Below, piece after piece: positions 8,821 through 16,360 of a stretch of 64,000 nt of DNA (position 1 is the first letter of the stretch; the number at the start of each line of letters is the position of its first letter). The stretch lies in NCBI RefSeq assembly GCF_900184035.1, contig NZ_FXWP01000025.1:434001-498000 (forward strand), in the 5' to 3' direction. The stretch is from Kosakonia pseudosacchari (GTDB taxonomy: Bacteria > Pseudomonadota > Gammaproteobacteria > Enterobacterales > Enterobacteriaceae). Made by a program: the position numbers and the translations under genes. Under the pieces are notes generated by a model, which worked only from the letters and a program-made list of their open reading frames with translations, searched no databases and had not been told where the DNA came from.

Positions 8821-9684
8821 ATGTCTCAATCCTCACTTACCTTTCGTCTGGGCGATCGCCAGGTTGGTCGCCTGGGTTATGGTGCAATGCAACTGGCTGG
8901 CCCTGGTGTATTTGGGCCACCTGCTGATGAAGCGAAAGCGCTGCAGGTGCTACGCGATGTGATTGCCGCAGGCGTGAACCATATCGACACCAGCGATTTT
9001 TACGGCCCATATGTCACCAATAAATTGATTAAGCAGGCGCTGTATCCGTACCCGGATGATCTGTGCATTGTCACTAAAGTCGGCGCGCGCCGTGATGACA
9101 AAGCCAACTGGCTGCCCGCATTCAGCGCTGAAGAGCTAACGCAAGCCGTTGAAGATAACCTGCGAAATCTCGGCCTCGACGTGATGGAAGTGGTGAATCT
9201 GCGCGCAATGTTTGGCGTGCATGAGCCGGAAGAGGGGCCGCTTGAAGCGCCGCTGGAGGCTTTGATTAAGCTGAAAGAGCGCGGGCTGATTCGCCATATT
9301 GGTCTGAGCAACGTGACGGCAAAACAGGTAGCCGACGCGCAGAAAATGACGCCGATTGTCTGTGTGCAGAACCTCTATAACGTGGCGAATCGCCATGATG
9401 ACGCGCTGATTGATTCACTGAACGCGCAAGGGATCGCCTATGTGCCGTTCTTCCCGCTCGGCGGTTTTACGCCGTTGCAGTCAGGCGAGTTGAACGAGGT
9501 GGCGCAGGCGCTTGGCGCGACGCCGATGCAGGTGGCACTGGCCTGGCTGTTGCAGCGCTCGCCGAATATTCTGCTGATCCCGGGCACTTCTTCGCCGCAG
9601 CATTTGCAGGAAAACCTCGCCAGCGCGCAACTTACCTTGCCGCCGGATGCGCTGGCGAAACTCGACGCTATCGCGCAGGCGTAA
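8821..9684 (+). CDS. ydbC: Aldo-keto reductase, YdbC/PdxI-like
   Basis: This 287-residue protein is very similar to E. coli YdbC (PdxI, a pyridoxal/pyridoxine reductase of the aldo-keto reductase superfamily). The TIM-barrel hallmarks are visible: RLGYGAMQLAGPGVFGPP at the N-terminus, the catalytic HIDTSDFYGP (Asp and Tyr), the Lys in VTKVGARR and the NADPH-binding IPGTSSPQHL. I chose ATG 8821 because a perfect AGGAGG at 8809-8814 precedes it; the frame upstream to 8779 is probably not translated. The divergent LysR gene may regulate it. The physiological substrate is inferred from E. coli only. Confidence 0.9.
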   Translation: MSQSSLTFRLGDRQVGRLGYGAMQLAGPGVFGPPADEAKALQVLRDVIAAGVNHIDTSDFYGPYVTNKLIKQALYPYPDDLCIVTKVGARRDDKANWLPAFSAEELTQAVEDNLRNLGLDVMEVVNLRAMFGVHEPEEGPLEAPLEALIKLKERGLIRHIGLSNVTAKQVADAQKMTPIVCVQNLYNVANRHDDALIDSLNAQGIAYVPFFPLGGFTPLQSGELNEVAQALGATPMQVALAWLLQRSPNILLIPGTSSPQHLQENLASAQLTLPPDALAKLDAIAQA

Positions 9685-9688
9685 TCAG

Positions 9689-9715
9689 AAACTGCCCGGT
9701 TTACCGGGCAGTTTT
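9689..9715. terminator. Bidirectional terminator between ydbC-like gene and LacI gene
   Basis: A 9-bp perfect stem ACTGCCCGG-TTTA-CCGGGCAGT is flanked by AA upstream and TTT downstream. It works in principle in both directions and overlaps the stop codon of the convergent lacI-type gene. Confidence 0.85.
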
Positions 9716-10705
9716 ATGCGCAATCACCGACTCACGACACACCAGTTCGCCCCGATGGGCGCAAATAGTTGCAGCCTCTGGCAGCAGAACCCTCTCGATG
9801 GCGTTACGGATCATCTCCTCCATCGGAACATGGATGGTGGTCAGCGACGGGTTGTAATACTTGCCGATAACCGAATCATCAAACCCGGCCAGCGACACAT
9901 CCTGCGGCAGCCGCAACCCCGCTTCATAACAGGCTTTCGCCACGCCAATCGCCATATCATCATTCCCGGCCAGCACGCAGGTAAACGGCACGTTGCGCGC
10001 CAGCAGTTCTCGCCCCGCCTCATAACCGCTATCGGTGCTCCAGCTACCGCGCACCAGCAGTTGCGGGTCGGGTTCAATTCCGGCGTTGCGCAGGGCTTTA
10101 CGATATCCGGCTAAACGGCGCTCGCCAGTGGGAGAGGCGTCAGAACCGGCAACAAACGCAATGCGCGTATGCCCCTGCGAGAGCAGGTAGTCCATCATCG
10201 TTTCACAGCTTTGCTGGTGATCGACAAACACGCACTGGCTGCGGTGGCGGGTAAGTTCCCGGTTGATCACCACGATCGGCGTCGGGTTGCGTTCGATGAT
10301 CTCATCAAGTTCGGCGACCGACAGGTATTTGGGATAGATCATGATTGCTTCGCAGCGCAGCGACAGCAGCAGATCGATGGCGTCGCGCTCTTCCTGCGCG
10401 CTGTGTTTACCGTCTGCCAGCACCAGTTGGCGGCTGTGCAGCTCGCTGTTGGTCGCCGCGTGGTAAATCATGCTGGAGAAAAACGGGCCGTTATACAGCC
10501 CGTTGGTAATGACCAGCCCGACAGAGTTGGTTTTATTGTTGGCAAGATTGCGCGCCAGCTGATTAGGGCGATAACCCGTTTCGGCAATCGCCTGCATAAT
10601 ACGGGCTTTCACTTCCTCGCGGACGAAAACTTTGCCGTTTAGCGCGCGCGATACTGTCGCTTTGGAGACGCCGGCAAGCCTGGCGACATCCAGTATCGTT
10701 ACCAT
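9701..10705 (-). CDS. LacI-family regulator of the adjacent PTS (AscG-like)
   Basis: This 334-residue protein has an N-terminal LacI helix-turn-helix (TILDVARLAGVSKATVSRAL) followed by a periplasmic-binding-protein-like effector domain. Its overall sequence resembles AscG, including LADGKHSAEEERDAID and the recognition helix SKATVSR. It lies 39 bases downstream of the PTS gene on the same strand, so it is probably co-transcribed. Its likely targets are the two TGAAACCGGTTTCA-type palindromes upstream of that PTS gene. The inducer is probably a phosphorylated beta-glucoside or related sugar, by analogy with AscG. Confidence 0.9.
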   Translation of the reverse strand: MVTILDVARLAGVSKATVSRALNGKVFVREEVKARIMQAIAETGYRPNQLARNLANNKTNSVGLVITNGLYNGPFFSSMIYHAATNSELHSRQLVLADGKHSAQEERDAIDLLLSLRCEAIMIYPKYLSVAELDEIIERNPTPIVVINRELTRHRSQCVFVDHQQSCETMMDYLLSQGHTRIAFVAGSDASPTGERRLAGYRKALRNAGIEPDPQLLVRGSWSTDSGYEAGRELLARNVPFTCVLAGNDDMAIGVAKACYEAGLRLPQDVSLAGFDDSVIGKYYNPSLTTIHVPMEEMIRNAIERVLLPEAATICAHRGELVCRESVIAHKTAR

Positions 10706-10744
10706 CGTTCAACCTCACTGTTGTTATTATTGCGGCGGTTAGTT

Positions 10745-12604
10745 TCAGGCCAGCGACATCAGCGGAACGCCCGCGCTGACAGCGCCCTGCGACTGATGGC
10801 GAGTGAGCGTAAACGCCTCGCTATTGACCACCAGCACGGGGGTCGTCAAGTCGTAACCTGCCTGCTCAATATGTTCTTTATCAAAGGTCAGCAGCGGTGT
10901 GCCGGCGCTAACCCGGTCGCCCTCTTTGACCAGCGGCGTAAAAAATTGCCCCTGCAGATTAACGGTGTTAAGCCCAACGTGAATCAGCAATTCCGCGTCA
11001 TTATCACATATCAGGCCAATGGCGTGATGAGAGTCGATCAATGTTGCGACCTGTGCATCACAAGGGGCGACAACTTTACCTTCATGCGGGATGATGGCGA
11101 TGCCATCGCCCAGCACTTTTCCGGCAAAGGCTTCATCCGCCACGCTTTCCAGCGCAATCACTTCACCTTTAATGGGGCTGAGCATTTGCAGGGAACCGAC
11201 GGTCAGCGGCGCGTTTTTTTCATCAGAAACCACGGCGTCAACCGGATCGTCAAAACCGGCAAACTGCACCATCACAATGGTCAGCACAATTGCGGTGCCC
11301 GCGCCCACCAGTTCGCCAATAAACGACATTGGCGCATCCGGGCTAATCGCGTTGACTAGCGTGAACAGGCCCGGCAATGCGGCATAAGCATAGTAGAGGC
11401 TGCCAAACAGGCTGGCGACGACTGCACCAATCGCGCCGCCAATACAGCCGCAGATAAACGGTTTTTTAAAGCGCAGCGTCACGCCATAAATCGCCGGTTC
11501 GGTAATGCCGAAAATCGCCGTCACGCCCGCTGACAGCGAGGTTGCCTTCAGTTGCTTGTTACGGCTTTTGATAAACACACCAAACACTGCCGCCATCTGG
11601 CCAATCACCGCAATGGTTTGATACGCCTGGAAAGAGTCATAGCCCTGAGTATCGAAGTTGGCCATGATCACCGGCGTAATGCCCCAGTGCACACCAAAGA
11701 TCACAATCACCTGCCAGACGCCGCCGATAATTGCCGCCGCCAGCGCCGGTGCGGCGTGGAACAGCGTGTTATAACCGTGCGCGACACCCAGCGCAGCCCA
11801 ACTGGTGATCGGGCCAATCACAATCAGCGTCAGCGGTACAATCACCACAAAGCAGAGTAGTGGCGTAAACAACGGGCTTACCACTTCAGGCAGCCATTTT
11901 TCTACCCGGCGCTCAAACCACGACAGTGCCCAGACGAGGAACAACGGCGGCAGAACCGACGAGGTGTAAACCGTTTCCGCCAGCGGGAAAAAGAGGAATT
12001 TCACTTCACTGCCGCTGGCGATTTTCCCGGCCATCGCCGTCCACTCCGGATTGATTAACGCGCAGCAACAGAGCACAGCAATAAAAGGGTTACATTTAAA
12101 ATGGCGCGCGGCGGTAATCGCGATAAATACCGGCAGGAAAGCAAACGGCGTCCATGACATAAAGTTCAGCACGGCAAACGTGCCGGAAGATTTGATCTCT
12201 GCATCGGCAAGACCCAGCAGGATCAGCACACCCTGTAAGATCCCGGCGGCGGCAAGAATGTAGACAATTGGCGCGAATACCGCCGACATGGTGGCGATCA
12301 CCGCATCCAGCCAGCGTGTTTTCGGCGGTGCCGTGTTGCCATCTTTCTCTTTCACCATGCCGCTCAGGGCGTTAAACACATCGGCGACGTGGGTGCCAAT
12401 CACCACCTGAAATTGTCCACCGCTTTCCACCACCGCTATCACGCCCGGCAGGCTTTGGATATTGACTTTCGCCGTGTCAGGCGTTTGATTCAATACCAGG
12501 CGCAGACGCGTGGCGCAGCGGGAGAAATTATTGATGTTCCCTTCACCGCCGACCTCGCGGAGGATATCACTCGCTAACTTGTTGTAATCCCTGATAACGG
12601 CCAT
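10745..12604 (-). CDS. PTS beta-glucoside-type transporter, EIIBCA fusion
   Basis: This 619-residue protein combines three PTS domains. EIIB comes first (residues about 1-90, phosphorylated Cys in NNFSRCATRLRLVL). The membrane EIIC domain follows (about 100-460, with GGVWQVIVIFGVHWGITPV and GITEPAIYGVTLR). EIIA is last (about 490-619, phosphorylated His in LLIHVGLNTV). The order matches BglF. It imports and phosphorylates a beta-glucoside or similar sugar at the inner membrane. No hydrolase gene is adjacent, so the 6-phospho-sugar may be handled by AscB (20429-21853) or elsewhere. Confidence 0.93.
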   Translation of the reverse strand: MAVIRDYNKLASDILREVGGEGNINNFSRCATRLRLVLNQTPDTAKVNIQSLPGVIAVVESGGQFQVVIGTHVADVFNALSGMVKEKDGNTAPPKTRWLDAVIATMSAVFAPIVYILAAAGILQGVLILLGLADAEIKSSGTFAVLNFMSWTPFAFLPVFIAITAARHFKCNPFIAVLCCCALINPEWTAMAGKIASGSEVKFLFFPLAETVYTSSVLPPLFLVWALSWFERRVEKWLPEVVSPLFTPLLCFVVIVPLTLIVIGPITSWAALGVAHGYNTLFHAAPALAAAIIGGVWQVIVIFGVHWGITPVIMANFDTQGYDSFQAYQTIAVIGQMAAVFGVFIKSRNKQLKATSLSAGVTAIFGITEPAIYGVTLRFKKPFICGCIGGAIGAVVASLFGSLYYAYAALPGLFTLVNAISPDAPMSFIGELVGAGTAIVLTIVMVQFAGFDDPVDAVVSDEKNAPLTVGSLQMLSPIKGEVIALESVADEAFAGKVLGDGIAIIPHEGKVVAPCDAQVATLIDSHHAIGLICDNDAELLIHVGLNTVNLQGQFFTPLVKEGDRVSAGTPLLTFDKEHIEQAGYDLTTPVLVVNSEAFTLTRHQSQGAVSAGVPLMSLA

Positions 12605-12649
12605 GTTTATTTACCTTTTATTACCGGAAACTGAGTCGGTGTAACTGCC

Positions 12650-12724
12650 TGAAACCGGTTTCATGCTAACCTGGTAAACTTCACCTGCAACCGGTTTCAT
12701 GGAGATCTGCGAGCCAAATCACTT
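12650..12724 (-). promoter_or_regulatory. Operator pair and CRP-like site of the PTS operon
   Basis: A perfect 14-bp palindrome TGAAACCGGTTTCA lies at 12650-12663. A one-mismatch copy, TGCAACCGGTTTCA, lies at 12686-12699, 36 bp centre to centre. These look like LacI-family operators; I recall this same sequence as the AscG consensus. A CRP-like site TGCGA-N6-TCACT lies at 12708-12723, upstream of both relative to the PTS gene. Together they suggest repression by the linked LacI protein and catabolite control. Confidence 0.75.
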
Positions 12725-12835
12725 CCCGATTTGTATTAGGGAGAGGCAATCGACAGGCATATTTCGTTGGGGGACGAAGCGTGGATCCGGCGTCTGCGCA
12801 ACACTGGCGGCTCATTATTCATGAGGAGCCACTTT

Positions 12836-13150
12836 ATGATCGCCGTACTTTTTGAAGCCGATATCGCCGCAGGCAAACAGGCGCGTTACCTGCAATTAGC
12901 CGCAGAACTCAAGCCCGTACTGGCCGACATCGACGGGTTTATCGCTATCGAGCGTTTTCAGAGCTTAAGCCGCGAAGGAAAGATTTTGTCACTGTCATGG
13001 TGGCGCGATGAAGCCTCAGTGCACGCCTGGAAAAGCAATGTGCTGCACCAGGCGGCCCAGCGTGAAGGGCGGGACGCCGTTTTTTCCTCCTACCGCATCC
13101 GTGTTGCCACGGTTTTTCGCGATTACGCATCAACCCCGGAGAAGCCATAA
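12836..13150 (+). CDS. Antibiotic biosynthesis monooxygenase (ABM)-domain protein
   Basis: This 104-residue protein has the ABM ferredoxin-like fold pattern: [10 protein letters not shown] at the start, then [14 protein letters not shown] and [19 protein letters not shown], with the family Trp-Trp and His-Ala-Trp. Such proteins are small dimers that act as cofactor-free monooxygenases, haem-degrading enzymes or catabolic helpers. I chose ATG 12836 because GAGGAG at 12823-12828 precedes it. It is the first gene of a three-gene unit whose second gene starts one base after its stop. Substrate unknown. Confidence 0.8.
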   Translation: MIAVLFEADIAAGKQARYLQLAAELKPVLADIDGFIAIERFQSLSREGKILSLSWWRDEASVHAWKSNVLHQAAQREGRDAVFSSYRIRVATVFRDYASTPEKP

Positions 13151-13151
13151 T

Positions 13152-13544
13152 ATGTACGATATTCACGTTATCCTGAATAATGCGCCGGGCGCGCTGGCAC
13201 AGCTTGGCGAAACGCTCGGGAAAAATGGCGTCGGGCTGGAAGGCGGAGGGGTCTTTACCGCAGGCGATCACTGCCATGCGCACTTTCTTGTGGCCGATGG
13301 CGAGCGTGCCCGTGAAGCGTTAACCGAGGCCGGTTTCCCGGTGCATGCGGTGACGTCGCCGGTTATTCGCAAACTCAAGCAGGAACGACCTGGCGAGTTA
13401 GGCGCAATTGCCCGCACGATCGCGCAACATAATATCAATATCCTTGTGCAATACAGCGACCATGACAACCGGTTGATCCTGATCACCGATAACGATCCGC
13501 TGGCGCGGGAAGTAACACAACGATGGGACGTACAACCGTTATGA
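13152..13544 (+). CDS. ACT-domain protein
   Basis: This 130-residue protein appears to contain two ACT-like beta-alpha-beta units. One begins [29 protein letters not shown]; its Pro-Gly-Ala-Leu turn is the usual ligand-binding loop. A second is [19 protein letters not shown]. Proteins of this kind sense amino acids or similar small molecules. The start follows the ABM gene stop after one base, and the end overlaps the HTH gene by four bases (ATGA), so the three genes should be translated together. Ligand and partner are unknown. Confidence 0.8.
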   Translation: MYDIHVILNNAPGALAQLGETLGKNGVGLEGGGVFTAGDHCHAHFLVADGERAREALTEAGFPVHAVTSPVIRKLKQERPGELGAIARTIAQHNINILVQYSDHDNRLILITDNDPLAREVTQRWDVQPL

Positions 13545-14248
13545 CCAGCTATGAACGACGCGAAACGCGGGAGGAGCCGCATCTGCTGGAGGAGACGCTC
13601 TCCGGCCTTGCCAGCGCGATGGCGGAGCCTTCCCGGGCGAAAATGCTCTGCGCGCTGATGGACGGGCGGGCGTGGACTGCAACCGAGTTGAGCGCGGTGG
13701 TGGATATTGCCGCGTCAACGGCTAGCGCGCACCTGGCAAAACTGCTCGCCAGCGGGCTGCTGGTCTGCGTTTCGCAGGGGCGGCACCGCTACTACCGGCT
13801 GGCAGGTAGCGATGTCGCCGCGCTGCTGGAAACGATGATGAGCGTATCCATGCGCGGTGCGCAGGTTCCTGTCACCCGCACGCCACAGGCGCTGCGCCAT
13901 GCCTGTACTTGTTATGACCATCTTGCCGGTGAAATCGCCGTTGGCGTGTATGCGTTTATGCAGCGCGAAGGCTGGATCGCTGACGATGGCAGCGCGGTAA
14001 CGGATTTAGGTAAACGTAGCCTTGAGAAGATTGGCGTTACCCTCGATCCGCGCACCCGGCGTAAACCCTGTAGCGCCTGTCTGGACTGGAGCGAGCGGCG
14101 TTTTCACCTCGGCGGCGATGCCGGCGCGGCACTGCTGATTGCTTTTGAACAGCAGGGTTGGCTGCGCAGAACCCTCGGTTATCGTGAAGTCACGGTAACC
14201 GAAGAGGGAAAAACTGCGTTTTATCGGGTGTTCGGTGTGAAAGGGTGA
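13541..14248 (+). CDS. ArsR-type winged-helix regulator with C-terminal domain
   Basis: The 235-residue product has an N-terminal ArsR-like winged helix-turn-helix (residues about 20-95: [28 protein letters not shown] broken here, then [18 protein letters not shown] and HRYYRLAG). A C-terminal domain of about 120 residues carries Cys residues in HACTCYDH and KPCSACLDW that might bind metal or sense redox. I chose ATG 13541 because it overlaps the ACT gene stop as ATGA; the frame also opens at 13523. It probably controls the three-gene operon of which it is the last member. Confidence 0.8.
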   Translation: MTSYERRETREEPHLLEETLSGLASAMAEPSRAKMLCALMDGRAWTATELSAVVDIAASTASAHLAKLLASGLLVCVSQGRHRYYRLAGSDVAALLETMMSVSMRGAQVPVTRTPQALRHACTCYDHLAGEIAVGVYAFMQREGWIADDGSAVTDLGKRSLEKIGVTLDPRTRRKPCSACLDWSERRFHLGGDAGAALLIAFEQQGWLRRTLGYREVTVTEEGKTAFYRVFGVKG

Positions 14249-14299
14249 AAAGGTGAAAAGAAAATTGTCGACACGCCTTCAGGAATGACTACACTTCTC

Positions 14300-14351
14300 T
14301 TGATTGCATAGCTTACAGGCTATAACTTCCCTTCATAGCAAGAAAGCTATG
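14300..14351 (+). promoter_or_regulatory. Promoter and duplicated operators of the toxin-antitoxin operon
   Basis: Two copies of the inverted repeat ATAGC-N6-GCTAT lie at 14308-14323 and 14335-14350, 27 bp apart centre to centre. A possible promoter, TTGATT (14300-14305) and TATAAC (14321-14326), has the first operator in its spacer. The second operator lies just ahead of the toxin ribosome-binding site. This is the layout expected for autorepression by an antitoxin. Confidence 0.65.
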
Positions 14352-14362
14352 AGGGAAGAGCA

Positions 14363-14725
14363 ATGTGGCAAGTGATTACGACGGAGCGTTTTGACGTGTG
14401 GTTTAGCATCCAGCCAGAACGGTTGCAGGATGAGATTTTAGCCGTTTTCAGGATCCTCAGTGAATTTGGCCCGCAGCTTGGCCGTCCTTATGTTGATACT
14501 GTAAAAGGATCAACCTATAGCAATATGAAAGAGTTGAGGATCCAGTATGCAGGTTCTCCCGTACGCGCCTTTTTTGCGTTCGATTCTACGCGGCGGGCTA
14601 TTGTTTTGTGCGCCGGAGATAAAACGGGCGTTAACGAGAAACGGTTTTATAAAGAGATGATAAAAATTGCCGACGCAGAGTTCAGAAAACATATGCGAAA
14701 TAAGGAGTTAACGTGGCAACCTTAG
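14363..14725 (+). CDS. Type II toxin, RelE/HigB-like
   Basis: This 120-residue protein resembles the phage-derived Gp49/HigB-like branch of the RelE/ParE superfamily: WQVITTERFDVWF at the N-terminus, GRPYVDTVKGS, then KELRIQYAGSPVRAFFAFD and KRFYKEMIKIADAEF at the C-terminus. Such toxins cut mRNA on the ribosome. The gene precedes its antitoxin, as in higBA, and overlaps it by 13 bases. A GGGAAGAG ribosome-binding site precedes the ATG. Function is by family analogy. Confidence 0.88.
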   Translation: MWQVITTERFDVWFSIQPERLQDEILAVFRILSEFGPQLGRPYVDTVKGSTYSNMKELRIQYAGSPVRAFFAFDSTRRAIVLCAGDKTGVNEKRFYKEMIKIADAEFRKHMRNKELTWQP

Positions 14726-15012
14726 ACGAACTTTTAGCGAAACGCAGTCCTGAAAGCCAGGCGCGAATTGAAGTGCGTGTTGATGAACTGCGCCGCAATA
14801 TTGTATTGAGCCAGCTACGTGAAGAATTAAATATCTCCCAGACCGAGCTTGCCGTAGTCATGGGCGTCAAACAACCGACACTGGCGAAAATAGAGCAGCC
14901 TGGCAACGATCCCCGCCTTTCTACTCTCAAGCGCTATGTCTCTGCATTAGGCGGTGAGTTAAGCATTGATATCACATTGCCGACGGGCAAACGCGTTGCA
15001 TTTCATATCTGA
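14713..15012 (+). CDS. Xre-type antitoxin
   Basis: The 99-residue protein has a central Cro/C1-type helix-turn-helix (residues about 35-90: REELNISQTELAVVMGVKQP, then TLAKIEQPGNDPRLSTLKRYV). It is the expected HigA-like antitoxin and autorepressor for the toxin encoded just upstream. The start is GTG 14713, with AAGGAG at 14702-14707 inside the toxin gene. A REP element follows the stop. Confidence 0.88.
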   Translation: MATLDELLAKRSPESQARIEVRVDELRRNIVLSQLREELNISQTELAVVMGVKQPTLAKIEQPGNDPRLSTLKRYVSALGGELSIDITLPTGKRVAFHI

Positions 15013-15038
15013 TATTGATGCCAAAAACCACTACTACG

Positions 15039-15071
15039 TTGCCGGATGGCGCTTTGCGCCTTATCCGGCCT
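15039..15071. repeat. REP-type palindromic element
   Basis: An inverted repeat of the enterobacterial REP class lies just after the antitoxin gene: GCCGGATGGCGC, a short TTT loop, then GCGCC-TTATCCGGC. It may stabilise or end the toxin-antitoxin transcript. Confidence 0.8.
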
Positions 15072-15102
15072 CCACGACGTAGCATTGATTTTATGAGGAA
15101 AA

Positions 15103-15452
15103 ATGCGTTCCATTTCAGTGGCTTTAGTTTGGGTTCTTTTTACCGCGATGATGGGCGCTGTTTTGGTAACGATGATTTCCTCAGCCGAAAAATCAACAAA
15201 GACCCGCTGCAGACTGAAACGCAGATCGTCACTTTTTTCTTCAGAACACCGAACGATTCAGGCAAGGTCGAAATTGTGATGACCCGCACCTTCACGGCAA
15301 ACGGCCAAACCTATAGCAATAAGAATCAACCGCTGACTATCAACACCCTGGACCTCGATAGCTCCCCTTGGAAACGCGGTTCCAGCAATCTCTTACCGCA
15401 ACGATCCGAGCGCAGCAAAATCGCGTATTACCCCCAACGTCTGAGGCAATGA
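15103..15452 (+). pseudogene. Possible frameshifted gene for a small secreted protein
   Basis: An ATG at 15103 with GAGG upstream opens a frame encoding a signal-peptide-like start (MRSISVALVWVLFTAMMGAV, then LVTMISSAEK). That frame soon stops in a basic, unlikely sequence. One extra base in the A5 run at 15188-15192 would join it to another frame that runs to 15452 and reads like a soluble domain (QIVTFFFRTPNDSGKVEIV, TRTFTANGQTYSN). It could be a one-base deletion, a sequencing error or slippage. I do not recognise the family. Confidence 0.35.
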
Positions 15453-15592
15453 TCTTTGCTCTGCGCCGGGTAAATTAATTGCCAGCCAAAAACGGCTTCT
15501 GCCTGAGATAAAAAAATGGTCGTCCGATTTTCGGTTGTGAGGCGTAGACAGCAAACGCCACACTGACTGCACTTAACCTCCTGGAGACGACT

Positions 15593-16360
15593 ATGGATTT
15601 CACCGCTTTTCACCAGCAAACCACACCATTCCTGCTTGCCAATGTCTGGGACGCAGCCAGCGCGCAGGCGGCAGAGCAGGCCGGGTATCAGGCGATGGGC
15701 ACCTCCAGCGCCGCCATTGCCGCGATGCTCGGTTATGATGACGGCGAACAGATGCCGTTTGCTGAACTGCTGTTTATGGTGAAGCGCATTCGCGCCGCCT
15801 GCGATCTGCCACTCAGCGTGGATATGGAAGCCGGTTACGGCGAAACCGCACAGGCGATTGCCGATAACCTGCAACAACTCATACAGCTCGGCGTGGAGGG
15901 TATCAATCTGGAAGATAGCCGTGTGGTTAATGGCGAACGGCAACTGCTTGAGGCCACGCCATTCGCCCGGCAGTTACGGGAAATTCGCGCGCAATTGCCG
16001 GGTACGTTGTTTTTAAATATCCGTACCGACACCTTCTTGCTGAACGGAAAAAATGCGCTGGCAGAGACGCTGTATCGCGGGCAGTTATATGCTCAGCACG
16101 GCGCGGACGGTCTGTTTGTGCCTGGCGTGTTGCAAAACGCGGATATTACAGCACTCGCGCAACAGATCCCTTTGCCGCTCAATGTGATGTGCGTTCCGGG
16201 GCTGGCAGGGTTCGCCGAACTGGCCACGCTCGGCGTGCGCCGCATTTCGATGGGCAATTTTGTTCATGCCGCGTTACAAACGCAGCTGAAAAACATACTG
16301 TTGAGCGTGCAGACACAGCAATCCTTTGAGGGCGTTTTCCACTATGCAAATCACGGATAA
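15593..16360 (+). CDS. Isocitrate lyase/PEP mutase superfamily protein
   Basis: This 255-residue protein has the fold-typical stretches of the PEP mutase/isocitrate lyase superfamily: LLANVWDAASAQAAEQAGYQ, MGTSSAAIAA, VDMEAGYG (metal-binding acidic residues) and GINLEDS. The CGH catalytic loop of true (methyl)isocitrate lyases is not visible, so it is more likely a PEP-mutase-like, hydrolase or decarboxylase member. The start follows CTGGAG. The last 17 bases overlap the start of the Ada-like gene, which suggests co-expression. Substrate unknown. Confidence 0.85.
   Translation: MDFTAFHQQTTPFLLANVWDAASAQAAEQAGYQAMGTSSAAIAAMLGYDDGEQMPFAELLFMVKRIRAACDLPLSVDMEAGYGETAQAIADNLQQLIQLGVEGINLEDSRVVNGERQLLEATPFARQLREIRAQLPGTLFLNIRTDTFLLNGKNALAETLYRGQLYAQHGADGLFVPGVLQNADITALAQQIPLPLNVMCVPGLAGFAELATLGVRRISMGNFVHAALQTQLKNILLSVQTQQSFEGVFHYANHG

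Noticed and set aside
13008-13151. N-terminal extension of the ACT gene
   Set aside because: It overlaps the ABM gene in another frame; the ATG at 13152 directly after the ABM stop gives the conserved ACT start.
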